NCBI RefSeq assembly: GCF_001500125.1
Contig: NZ_LQIV01000044.1
Location: forward strand, 155,442 to 219,441
From: Mycobacterium sp. IS-1742
Lineage (GTDB): Bacteria; Actinomycetota; Actinomycetes; Mycobacteriales; Mycobacteriaceae
Direction of reading: 5' to 3'
DNA length: 64,000 nucleotides
Part shown: positions 17,159-24,743 of the stretch, piece after piece
Numbering within the stretch: position 1 is the first letter of the stretch
How the letters are laid out: each line of letters begins with the position of its first letter
Notes under the pieces: model-generated
Databases searched by the model: none
What the model saw: the letters and a program-made list of their open reading frames with translations, nothing else
What the model was told of the DNA's origin: nothing
Program-made: the position numbers and the translations under genes

Positions 17159-18022
17159 ATGCCCGAACTGCCCGAGGTCGAAGCACTGGCCGACCACCTG
17201 CGGCGGCACGCCGTCGGACTGCCGATCGGACGCGTCGACGTGTCGGCGTTCTCGGTGCTCAAAACGTTCGACCCGCCGATCACCGCGCTGCATGGCCGCG
17301 AGGTCACCGATGCGCACCGCTGGGGCAAGTACCTGGGCCTGCAGGCCGGTGACCTGCACCTGATCACCCACCTGTCGCGGGCCGGCTGGCTGCGCTGGTC
17401 GGACAAGCTGGCCGCCGCGCCGCTCAAACCGGGTAAGGGGCCGATCGCTCTGCGGGTGCACCTCGGCACCCCCGGCGCCGCGCCCGGATTCGACCTCACC
17501 GAGGCGGGCACCCAGAAGCGCCTGGCGGTCTGGCTCGTCGACGACCCCCCGAAGGTGCCCGGGATCGCGACGCTCGGCCCGGACGCACTCGAGTTGACCG
17601 CCGAGGATCTCGGCGCGCTGTTAAAAGCGCAGAGCGGGCGCATCAAGACCGTGATCACCGACCAGAAGGTGATGGCAGGCATCGGCAACGCCTACAGCGA
17701 CGAGATCCTGCACGTGGCGCGGCTGTCGCCGTTCGCCACCGCCAACAAACTCACCGCCGCGCAACTGGGTTCCCTGCACGACGCGATGATCTCGGTGCTC
17801 ACCGATGCGGTGTCGCGGTCGGTGGGCCAGCAGGCCGCGACGCTCAAGGGGGAGAAGCGGTCCGGGCTGCGGGTCCACGCGCGCACCGGTCTGCCGTGTC
17901 CGGTGTGCGGCGACACGGTGCGTGAGGTGTCGTTCGCCGACAAGTCCTTCCAGTACTGCCCGACCTGCCAGACCGGTGGCCGCGTGCTCGCCGACCGCCG
18001 GATGTCGCGGCTGCTCAAGTAG
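17159..18022 (+). CDS. Fpg/Nei family DNA glycosylase
   Basis: 287 residues. The N-terminal PELPEVE provides the catalytic Pro2/Glu3 pair. The helix-two-turn-helix appears as IGNAYSDEILHVARLSPF. A C-terminal zinc finger has CPVC ... CPTC. These enzymes excise oxidised bases and cleave the AP site by beta/delta elimination. The usual finger Arg region reads GGRVLADRRMSRLLK. Gene order suggests an Rv0944-like protein, but the protein here is full length. The specific substrate (FapyG/8-oxoG or oxidised pyrimidine) is not assigned. Confidence 0.85.
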   Translation: MPELPEVEALADHLRRHAVGLPIGRVDVSAFSVLKTFDPPITALHGREVTDAHRWGKYLGLQAGDLHLITHLSRAGWLRWSDKLAAAPLKPGKGPIALRVHLGTPGAAPGFDLTEAGTQKRLAVWLVDDPPKVPGIATLGPDALELTAEDLGALLKAQSGRIKTVITDQKVMAGIGNAYSDEILHVARLSPFATANKLTAAQLGSLHDAMISVLTDAVSRSVGQQAATLKGEKRSGLRVHARTGLPCPVCGDTVREVSFADKSFQYCPTCQTGGRVLADRRMSRLLK

Positions 18023-18025
18023 CGG

Positions 18026-18070
18026 TTTCGGCGTGCTCAGTCGCGCTGGGCGCGACCGAGCACGCCGAAA
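18026..18070. terminator. Intergenic hairpin between glycosylase and SDR genes
   Basis: A 13-base stem (18026-18038 with 18058-18070), one A/C mismatch, then a further 7-base stem (18040-18046 with 18050-18056) closing on a 3-base loop. It begins 3 bases after the glycosylase stop. It is strong enough to terminate transcription, but there is no T tract. A partial copy of one arm (TTCGGCGTGCTCAG) occurs at 18834-18847, between the SDR and pgi. Confidence 0.6.
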
Positions 18071-18091
18071 TCGCCCCGTTACGCTGCCCGC

Positions 18092-18832
18092 ATGACCCGC
18101 CAGAAGATCCTGATCACCGGCGCCAGTTCCGGGCTGGGCGCCGGGATGGCCCGCGCCTTCGCCGCCAAGGGCCGCGACCTCGCGCTGTGCGCGCGCCGCA
18201 CCGACCGGCTCGACGCGTTGAAAGCCGAACTGACACAACGGTATCCGGGTATCACCGTCGCGGTCGCCGAGCTCGACGTCAACGACCACGAACAGGTGCC
18301 GAAGGTGTTCGCCGCGCTGTCCGAGGAACTCGGCGGACTCGACCGGGTGATCGTCAACGCCGGTCTCGGCAAGGGCGCCCCGCTCGGAACGGGCAAGCTG
18401 TGGGCCAACAAGGCGACCATCGAGACCAACCTCGTCGCCGCGCTCGTCCAGATCGAGACGGCGCTGGAGATGTTCCAGCGCAGCGGCGGCGGGCACCTCG
18501 TGCTGATCTCGTCGGTGCTCGGCAACAAGGGCGTGCCCGGGGTGAAGGCGGCCTACGCCGCGAGCAAGGCGGGCGTCTCTTCGCTGGGCGAGTCCCTGCG
18601 CGCCGAGTACGCCAAGGGCCCGATCCGCGTCACCGTCCTCGAACCCGGCTACATCGAATCGGAGATGACCGCGAAATCCGCGTCCACCATGCTCATGACC
18701 GACACCGAGACCGGGGTCAAGGCGATGGTCGGCGTCATCGAGAAGGAAGCCGGCCGCGCCGCGGTGCCGTGGTGGCCGTGGGCGCCGCTGGTGCGGGTCA
18801 TGCGGGTCCTGCCGGCCCGACTGTTCGCGTGA
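18092..18832 (+). CDS. SDR family oxidoreductase (Rv0945-like)
   Basis: 246 residues. It has Rossmann TGASSGLGAGMARAFAAKG, VNAGLGKG in place of NNAG, catalytic Ser in LISSVLG, and YAASKAG for the Tyr-Lys pair. The C-terminal ~50 residues, with WWPWAPLVRVMRVLPARLF, form a hydrophobic tail that could associate with membrane. The substrate is unknown. Position before pgi matches Rv0945 in M. tuberculosis. It is convergent with pgi, with 11 bases between the stops. Confidence 0.85.
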   Translation: MTRQKILITGASSGLGAGMARAFAAKGRDLALCARRTDRLDALKAELTQRYPGITVAVAELDVNDHEQVPKVFAALSEELGGLDRVIVNAGLGKGAPLGTGKLWANKATIETNLVAALVQIETALEMFQRSGGGHLVLISSVLGNKGVPGVKAAYAASKAGVSSLGESLRAEYAKGPIRVTVLEPGYIESEMTAKSASTMLMTDTETGVKAMVGVIEKEAGRAAVPWWPWAPLVRVMRVLPARLFA

Positions 18833-18843
18833 CTTCGGCGTGC

Positions 18844-20508
18844 TCAGGCGGTGCGGCCGCGTTCGGTGCGGTAGCGACGGACCAGGGCGTCGGTGGAGCT
18901 GTCGGTTTGTTCGGCCGGGGAGTCGTCGGCGGTGAGGACGGGCAGGAGGGCCTTGGCCTGGGTCTTGCCGAGTTCGACGCCCCACTGGTCGAAGCTGTCG
19001 ATGCCCCAGATGACGCCCTGGGTGAAGACCTGGTGTTCGTAGAGGGCGATGAGTTGGCCGACCACCGACGGGGTGAGCTTGGTGGCGAGGATCGACGTGC
19101 TCGGCCGGTTGCCCGGCATCACCTTGTGCGGCACCACATCTGACGGTGTGCCCTCACCGGCGATCTCCTCGGCGGTCTTGCCGAACGCCAGCACCTGGGT
19201 CTGGGCGAAGAAGTTGCTCATCAGCAGGTCGTGCATGCTGCCGGTGCCGTCGGCGGTGGGGAGGTCGTCGGTGGGTTGGGAGAACCCGAGGAAGTCCGCG
19301 GGGATCAGGCGGGTGCCCTGGTGGAGCAACTGGTAGAAGGCATGCTGGCCGTTGGTGCCGGGTTCGCCCCAGAAGATCTCGCCGGTGTCGGTGGACACCG
19401 GGGTGCCGTCGGCGCGAACGGATTTGCCGTTGGATTCCATGGTCAGCTGCTGCAGGTAGGCCGCGAAGCGGGCCAGGTCGTTGGAATAGGGCAGCACGGC
19501 CCGGGATTGGGCGTCGAAGAAATTCGCGTACCAGACCCCGATCAGACCGAGCAATGCCGGCGCGTTGGATTCGAGAGGCGCGGTGCGGAAGTGCTCGTCG
19601 ACCAGATGGAACCCGGCCAGGAACTCGGCGAAGCGCTCGCGGCCGATGACGGCCATCACGGCCAGCCCGATCGCGGAGTCCACCGAGTAGCGGCCGCCGA
19701 CCCAGTCCCAGAAGCCGAACATGTTGTCGGTGTCGATCCCGAACTCGTCGACCAGCTTCTCGTTCGTCGACACCGCGACGAAGTGCTGGGCGACCGCGGC
19801 GTCGCCGAGGGCGTCGGTGAGCCAGCGGCGCGCCGCGGTGGCGTTGGTCAGGGTCTCCAGGGTGGAAAACGTCTTCGACGCGACGACGAACAGCGTGGAG
19901 GCCGGGTCGAGGCCGTCGAGTTTCGCGACCAGATCGGCCGGGTCGACGTTGGACACGAACCGTGCGGTGATGCCGGCGTCGGCGTAGTGGCGCAGCGCCT
20001 GATACACCATCACCGGGCCCAGGTCCGAGCCGCCGATGCCGATGTTGACGACGCATGTGATGCGCTCGCCGGTGGCGCCGGTCCACTGGCCGCTGCGCAG
20101 CCGGTCGGTGAATTCGCCCATCCGATCCAGCACTTCGTGTACGTCGGCGACCACGTCCTGGCCGTCGACGGTCAGCTGGGCGTCGCGGGGCAGGCGCAGC
20201 GCGGTGTGCAACACCGCGCGGTCCTCGGAGGTGTTGATGTGCTGCCCGGTCAGCATCGCGTCGCGTTTGGCCTCCAGCCCCGCCGCGCGGGCCAGATCCG
20301 TCAACAGCCGCAACGTCTCTCGCGTCACCCGGTGCTTGCTGTAATCGATGTACAGATCCCCCACCGACACCGTCAGCTCCGTGCCCCGCGACGGGTCCTC
20401 GGCGAACAACTCCCGCAGATGCCTCCCACCGATCTCACCGTGGTGACGGGACAACGCCTGCCAGGCAGGGGACGCGGAGATGTCGGTGAGCTGCATATGG
20501 GCGGTCAT
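18844..20508 (-). CDS. pgi: Glucose-6-phosphate isomerase
   Basis: 554 residues. The signatures GIGGSDLGPVMVYQAL, VASKTFSTLETLTNA, DWVGGRYSVDSAIGL, the catalytic Glu region in GEPGTNGQHAFYQLLHQGTRLIPADF, and SFDQWGVELGK are all present. It interconverts glucose-6-phosphate and fructose-6-phosphate in glycolysis and gluconeogenesis. The start ATG 20508 gives the usual mycobacterial length and begins the conserved MTAHMQLTDISASPAW; the frame is open further upstream without conservation. It is divergent from the aldehyde dehydrogenase across 50 bases. Confidence 0.97.
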   Translation of the reverse strand: MTAHMQLTDISASPAWQALSRHHGEIGGRHLRELFAEDPSRGTELTVSVGDLYIDYSKHRVTRETLRLLTDLARAAGLEAKRDAMLTGQHINTSEDRAVLHTALRLPRDAQLTVDGQDVVADVHEVLDRMGEFTDRLRSGQWTGATGERITCVVNIGIGGSDLGPVMVYQALRHYADAGITARFVSNVDPADLVAKLDGLDPASTLFVVASKTFSTLETLTNATAARRWLTDALGDAAVAQHFVAVSTNEKLVDEFGIDTDNMFGFWDWVGGRYSVDSAIGLAVMAVIGRERFAEFLAGFHLVDEHFRTAPLESNAPALLGLIGVWYANFFDAQSRAVLPYSNDLARFAAYLQQLTMESNGKSVRADGTPVSTDTGEIFWGEPGTNGQHAFYQLLHQGTRLIPADFLGFSQPTDDLPTADGTGSMHDLLMSNFFAQTQVLAFGKTAEEIAGEGTPSDVVPHKVMPGNRPSTSILATKLTPSVVGQLIALYEHQVFTQGVIWGIDSFDQWGVELGKTQAKALLPVLTADDSPAEQTDSSTDALVRRYRTERGRTA

Positions 20509-20558
20509 GTTTTCGACCCTAGTGCGGAGCCGTTGAATGAGGTGTAAATGATGAAGGT

Positions 20559-22007
20559 ATGGACACCACCGCGCTGCTGAACTCGGTTCCCACCGGACTG
20601 TGGATCGGTGGTGAGGAACGGCAGGCCACATCGACGTTCAACGTGCTGGACCCCAGCAACGACGAGGTGCTGGTGGCCGTCGGGGACGCGACCGCCGAGG
20701 ACGCCGTCGCCGCACTGGACGCCGCGTGCGCGGCGCAGGCCGAATGGGCCGCCACCCCCGCGCGCCAACGGGGCGAGATCCTGCGCTCGGTGTTCGAGAC
20801 GATCACCGAACGGGCCGACGACATCGCCGCGCTGATGACCCTCGAGATGGGCAAGGTGCTCGCCGAGAGCAAGGGTGAGGTCACCTACGGCGCCGAGTTC
20901 TTCCGCTGGTTCGCCGAAGAGGCCGTCCGCATCGGCGGGCGGTTCACGCCCAGCCCGGCGGGCACCGGCCGCATCATCGTCACCAAACAGCCCGTCGGGC
21001 CCTGCTATGCGATCACCCCGTGGAACTTCCCGCTCGCGATGGGCACCCGCAAGATGGGCCCGGCGTTCGCCGCGGGGTGCACGATGATCGTCAAACCCGC
21101 GCAGGAGACGCCGCTGACGATGCTGTACCTGGCCAAGCTCATGGCCGAGGCGGGGCTGCCCAAGGGCGTGTTGTCGGTGTTGCCGACCAGCAGCCCCGGT
21201 CCGGTCACCGAGGCGCTCGTGGACGACGGCCGGCTGCGCAAACTGACCTTCACCGGCTCGACCGGGGTGGGCAAGTCGCTGGTGAAACAGTCGGCGGACA
21301 AGCTGCTGCGCACGTCGATGGAACTGGGCGGCAACGCGCCCTTCATCGTGTTCGACGACGCCGACATCGACGCCGCCGTCGACGGCGCGATGCTGGCCAA
21401 GATGCGCAACGGCGGCGAGGCGTGCACCGCCGCCAACCGCTTCCACGTCGCCAACGCCGTGCGCGAGGAGTTCACCGAGAAGCTGGTCAAGCGGATGAGC
21501 GAGGTGACGCTCGGCAACGGCCTCGACGAATCCGCCACGCTCGGGCCGTTGATCAACAACAAGCAGCTGCAGAAGGTGACCGAACTGGTCTCCGACGCGG
21601 TCTCGCGCGGCGCGGCCGTCGCGGTCGGCGGCGTCGCCCCCGGCGGGCCGGGGAACTTCTACCCGGCCACGGTGCTCACCGACGTCCCGGCCGACGCCCG
21701 CATCCTCAAGGAGGAGGTCTTCGGCCCCGTCGCCCCGATCACCGGATTCGATACCGAGGAGGAGGGCCTCGCCGCGGCCAACGACACCGAATACGGTCTG
21801 GCGGCCTACATCTACACCCGGTCGCTCGACCGTGCGCTGCGCGTCGCCGAGGGTATCGAATCCGGCATGGTCGGCGTCAACCGCGGCGTGATCAGTGATG
21901 CCGCCGCACCGTTCGGCGGCATCAAGGAGTCGGGCTTCGGCCGCGAAGGCGGCACCGAGGGCATCGAGGAGTATCTCGAGACGAAGTACATTGCGCTAAC
22001 GCGTTAG
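20559..22007 (+). CDS. NAD(P)-dependent succinate-semialdehyde dehydrogenase-like enzyme
   Basis: 482 residues of the aldehyde dehydrogenase superfamily. It contains PWNFPLAMGTRKMGPAFAAG, the cofactor loop FTGSTGVGKSL, general base Glu255 in MELGGNAPF, and nucleophile Cys289 in GGEACTAANRF. Closest by eye to the GabD/SSADH group, which oxidises succinic semialdehyde to succinate in the GABA shunt. Mycobacteria have several paralogues, so the substrate is provisional. It stands alone downstream of a promoter region shared with pgi. Confidence 0.85.
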   Translation: MDTTALLNSVPTGLWIGGEERQATSTFNVLDPSNDEVLVAVGDATAEDAVAALDAACAAQAEWAATPARQRGEILRSVFETITERADDIAALMTLEMGKVLAESKGEVTYGAEFFRWFAEEAVRIGGRFTPSPAGTGRIIVTKQPVGPCYAITPWNFPLAMGTRKMGPAFAAGCTMIVKPAQETPLTMLYLAKLMAEAGLPKGVLSVLPTSSPGPVTEALVDDGRLRKLTFTGSTGVGKSLVKQSADKLLRTSMELGGNAPFIVFDDADIDAAVDGAMLAKMRNGGEACTAANRFHVANAVREEFTEKLVKRMSEVTLGNGLDESATLGPLINNKQLQKVTELVSDAVSRGAAVAVGGVAPGGPGNFYPATVLTDVPADARILKEEVFGPVAPITGFDTEEEGLAAANDTEYGLAAYIYTRSLDRALRVAEGIESGMVGVNRGVISDAAAPFGGIKESGFGREGGTEGIEEYLETKYIALTR

Positions 22008-22115
22008 CGCGGACATCGCTTTTGACCAAGTAATCCCCAGGCGCGCCTTCGCGATTCGGCGCCGCGCCGCCCATAGAATTCCTTGCTCGGAACAGATATG
22101 GGAGGCGCCGGAGAC

Positions 22116-24185
22116 GTGACTGCCGTGACTGCGGCGCCGGTCCGCGTTGGCGCACGCCGCCGCTGGGTCGCGCCGGTGGCGGGCAGGACGCGGCGCGGGA
22201 CCGCCGGCCGCCGCGAGATCCGGGCGCTCGACGGTGTCCGCGCCGTCGCCGTGGCCCTCGTACTCGCCGATCACGGCGGTGTGCCCGGCGTCTCGGGCGG
22301 CTTCCTCGGCGTCGACGTCTTCTTCGTCCTCAGCGGATTCCTGATCACCTCGCTGCTGCTCGACGAACTCGGCCGCACCGGCCGGATCGATCTGCGCGGC
22401 TTCTGGATCCGGCGGGCCCGGCGCCTGCTGCCCGCCCTGCTCGTGATGGTGCTGACGGTGGTCGCCGCGCGGGTGTTCTTCCCGCCGGACGCCGTCACCA
22501 CCCTGCGCGACGACGCCGTCGCCGCCTTCTTCTGGGTGGCCAACTGGGCATTCGTCGCGCAGCAGACCGACTACTTCTCCCAGGGCAGCCCGCCGTCCCC
22601 GCTGCAGCACACCTGGTCCCTCGGTGTGGAGGAGCAGTTCTACCTCGTGTGGCCGCTGCTGCTGGTGGCCGTCGTCGGGGTGCTGGCGTTGCGGCGCTCG
22701 GCGCCCACGGTGCGGGCCGTGCGCTGGGGGGTGTTCGGGTTGGCCGCGGTCGGCGCGGCGGCGTCCGCGGCGGCCGCGGTGCTGATCACGTCGGAGGCGG
22801 GCGACGCGGCGGCGAACCGGGTCTACTTCGGCACCGACACCCGGGTGCAGGCCCTGCTGATCGGCGCGGCCGCGGCGGCGCTGCTGGTGCGGGACTGGTC
22901 GACGGTCACGATGGGCACCCCGATCCGTGCGCGGTGGGGGCGTTGGGCGGCGCGCGTGCTGTCGGTGGCCGGGCTGGCCGGCCTGGCGGTGCTCGCGCAC
23001 CGGGCGACGGGGGCGCCCGCGGAGTACCGGATGGGCCTGTTCACCGCTGCCGCGGCGGCGGCCGTCCTGGTCGTGGCCACCGTGGCGCTCGACCAGCGCG
23101 GACCGGTCGCACGACTGCTGGCCTGCGGCCCGCTGGTGTGGCTGGGCGCGATCTCCTACGGCGTGTACCTGTGGCACTGGCCGATCTTCCTGTTCCTCAA
23201 CGGCGAACGCACCGGGTGGACGGGCTGGCCGCTGCTGGCCGCCCGCTGCGCGGCGACGCTCGCCGTGGCGGTGCTGAGCTACTGGCTGCTGGAACGGCCG
23301 ATCCGTCAGTGGCGGCCCGCGACGGTGCCGCAGCTTCCCCTGGCGCTGGCCACCGCGGCGACGAGCGCCGTCGTGACGATCTCGGTGGTACCCGTCGGCG
23401 GCCACGCCGGCGACGACGTGCCTCCCGGCGCCCTGCTCGACATCAACTCGGCCGCGGCGGTGCTGCCGGAGCGGGCGATCCCCGTCGGCGCCGCCGGTGT
23501 GCAGCGACCGCCGGGCACCCGCAGCGTCGCGGTGTTCGGCGATTCGGTGGCGTGGACGCTGATGCGCTACCTGCCGGAGACGCCGGGCCTGCACTTCACG
23601 AACTACACGACCATCGGCTGCGGCATCGCCCGCGGCGGCCCCTACAAGACGACCGGTCAGACCCTGACGCAGAAGCCGGAGTGCGACACCTGGCCGAGCC
23701 GGTGGGCCCAGCGCATCGATCACGACCGGCCCGACGTCGTGCTGCTGATGGTGGGCCGGTGGGAGCTGGTCGACCGGATCAACGAGGGCAGGTGGACCCA
23801 CGTCGGCGACTCCACCAACCACCGAGCCTACGACGGTTACCTGCGCGGGGAGCTGAACCGGGCGCTCGACATCCTGGGCTCGACGGGCGCACGCGTGGTC
23901 GTCACCACCGCGCCCTACAACCGGCGCGCCGAACAGGCCGACGGCAGCCTCTACCCGGAGGACGACCCCGACCGGGCCGATGCGTGGAACGACCTCGTGC
24001 GGGAGGTCGCCGCGCCACGGCGCAACGTGACGGTGCTCGACCTCAACGACAAACTCTCACCCCGCGGCTACTACACGAACTGGGTGGAGGGCATCCGGAT
24101 GCGCGACGACGGCGTCCACCCGACCAGGGAGGCCGTCGAATGGCTGACGCCCTGGCTGACCGAAGCGCTCGCCGCCGCGAAATAG
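22116..24185 (+). CDS. Membrane acyltransferase (OafA/YrhL type) with SGNH domain
   Basis: 689 residues from GTG 22116, which has GGAGG ten bases upstream; ATG 22098 is an alternative. The N-terminal ~370 residues are an acyltransferase-3 domain with about ten helices: IRALDGVRAVAVALVLADHGG, GGFLGVDVFFVLSGFLITSLL, HTWSLGVEEQFYLVWPLLL. The C-terminal ~280 residues form a periplasmic SGNH-like domain with VAVFGDSVAW (nucleophile Ser) and DDGVHPT near the end (Asp-x-x-His). Such fusions O-acylate cell-envelope polysaccharides or lipids. The acceptor is unknown. Confidence 0.85.
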   Translation: MTAVTAAPVRVGARRRWVAPVAGRTRRGTAGRREIRALDGVRAVAVALVLADHGGVPGVSGGFLGVDVFFVLSGFLITSLLLDELGRTGRIDLRGFWIRRARRLLPALLVMVLTVVAARVFFPPDAVTTLRDDAVAAFFWVANWAFVAQQTDYFSQGSPPSPLQHTWSLGVEEQFYLVWPLLLVAVVGVLALRRSAPTVRAVRWGVFGLAAVGAAASAAAAVLITSEAGDAAANRVYFGTDTRVQALLIGAAAAALLVRDWSTVTMGTPIRARWGRWAARVLSVAGLAGLAVLAHRATGAPAEYRMGLFTAAAAAAVLVVATVALDQRGPVARLLACGPLVWLGAISYGVYLWHWPIFLFLNGERTGWTGWPLLAARCAATLAVAVLSYWLLERPIRQWRPATVPQLPLALATAATSAVVTISVVPVGGHAGDDVPPGALLDINSAAAVLPERAIPVGAAGVQRPPGTRSVAVFGDSVAWTLMRYLPETPGLHFTNYTTIGCGIARGGPYKTTGQTLTQKPECDTWPSRWAQRIDHDRPDVVLLMVGRWELVDRINEGRWTHVGDSTNHRAYDGYLRGELNRALDILGSTGARVVVTTAPYNRRAEQADGSLYPEDDPDRADAWNDLVREVAAPRRNVTVLDLNDKLSPRGYYTNWVEGIRMRDDGVHPTREAVEWLTPWLTEALAAAK

Positions 24186-24228
24186 CATTCCCTGTCGTCA
24201 AGCGCGCCGCTTGGCAGCAGGGAATGCT
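24184..24228. terminator. Hairpin between convergent acyltransferase and chorismate mutase genes
   Basis: Outer arms AGCATTCCCTG (24184-24194) and its exact complement (24218-24228), a 4x4 internal loop, then inner arms CAAGCG/CGCTTG closing on three bases. The left arm overlaps the acyltransferase stop. GTTT follows on the plus strand. It is probably a two-way terminator for the convergent genes. Confidence 0.65.
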
Positions 24229-24248
24229 GTTTCGCGGGTGGGTAATCG

Positions 24249-24512
24249 CTAGTGGCCGAGGCGGCCGCGGCCCAGGCGCAGCAGCAGCATCGCCAGGTCC
24301 TTGCCCTCCGGGCCGAGCACGCTGTAGCGCTCGATGACCTTCATCTCCCGGCTGTGCACCAGGCGGGTGCCGCCGGAGGCCATGCGCGCCTTGCCGATGA
24401 GCTTGGAGACCTCGGTGCGCCGCTGGACGGCGGCGAGGATGGCGGCGTCGAGCTCGTCGATCTCCTGACGCAGGGCGTCGATGTCGAGCGACTGATCCGT
24501 TTCGATGCTCAT
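24249..24512 (-). CDS. Intracellular chorismate mutase (AroQ class, Rv0948c-like)
   Basis: 87 residues from ATG 24512 with a GAGGAG Shine-Dalgarno. It is a short all-helical AroQ-delta type mutase: IDALRQEIDELDAAILAAVQRRTEVSKLIGKARMASGG, with Arg and Lys residues positioned for chorismate binding, and a C-terminal LLLRLGRGRLGH. It converts chorismate to prephenate, the first step to Phe and Tyr. In M. tuberculosis the homologue is weakly active until it binds DAHP synthase, which uses its C-terminus; the same tail is present. It is preceded by an apparent Phe/Tyr attenuator (24564-24671). An upstream start at 24566 would include leader RNA and is unlikely. Confidence 0.93.
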   Translation of the reverse strand: MSIETDQSLDIDALRQEIDELDAAILAAVQRRTEVSKLIGKARMASGGTRLVHSREMKVIERYSVLGPEGKDLAMLLLRLGRGRLGH

Positions 24513-24563
24513 CTCTGACTCCTCGTGTGGGGGTTCTGGTCTCATCCGGTTCCGGGCCTCACA

Positions 24564-24603
24564 CAAGAGAAGAGCCCCGGATCCGGACGCGGACCGCGGG
24601 GCT
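24564..24603 (-). terminator. Attenuator terminator hairpin upstream of chorismate mutase
   Basis: On the minus strand AGCCCCG pairs with CGGGGCT (24597-24603 with 24573-24579). An inner GGTCC/GGATC pairing extends the stem, and a pyrimidine-rich CTTCTCTTG tail follows (24572-24564). It lies between the leader peptide stop and the gene's Shine-Dalgarno. CCGCGG in this arm (24594-24599) also occurs in the leader (24629-24634); the hexamer is self-complementary, so the two copies can pair as an antiterminator. Confidence 0.65.
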
Positions 24604-24614
24604 GAAGGAAGCAG

Positions 24615-24671
24615 CTAGACCACGGGCACCGCGGGCCGGTACCCGTAAAAAAATCGGCTCTGGTCAAGCAC
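24615..24671 (-). CDS. Aromatic-rich leader peptide of the chorismate mutase attenuator
   Basis: An 18-codon ORF: GTG CTT GAC CAG AGC CGA, then TTT TTT TAC GGG TAC, then CGG CCC GCG GTG CCC GTG GTC TAG, encoding MLDQSRFFYGYRPAVPVV. Four of five consecutive residues are Phe or Tyr, the end products of the pathway the gene feeds. Both Phe codons are TTT, which is rare in this genome. No Shine-Dalgarno precedes the GTG, so leaderless translation is likely. Codons from TAC onward form one side of a 10-base stem (24637-24646 with 24622-24631, one G-U pair). A ribosome stalled at the aromatic codons would disrupt this stem. The ORF is too short for standard gene finders. Confidence 0.7.
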   Translation of the reverse strand: MLDQSRFFYGYRPAVPVV

Positions 24672-24743
24672 GGTTGTCAGTGTGCCACCTGCGGCCGTGG
24701 CAGCGCAAAGAGTGTCACCCCGCGGCGGTAAGTTGGGACAGAC

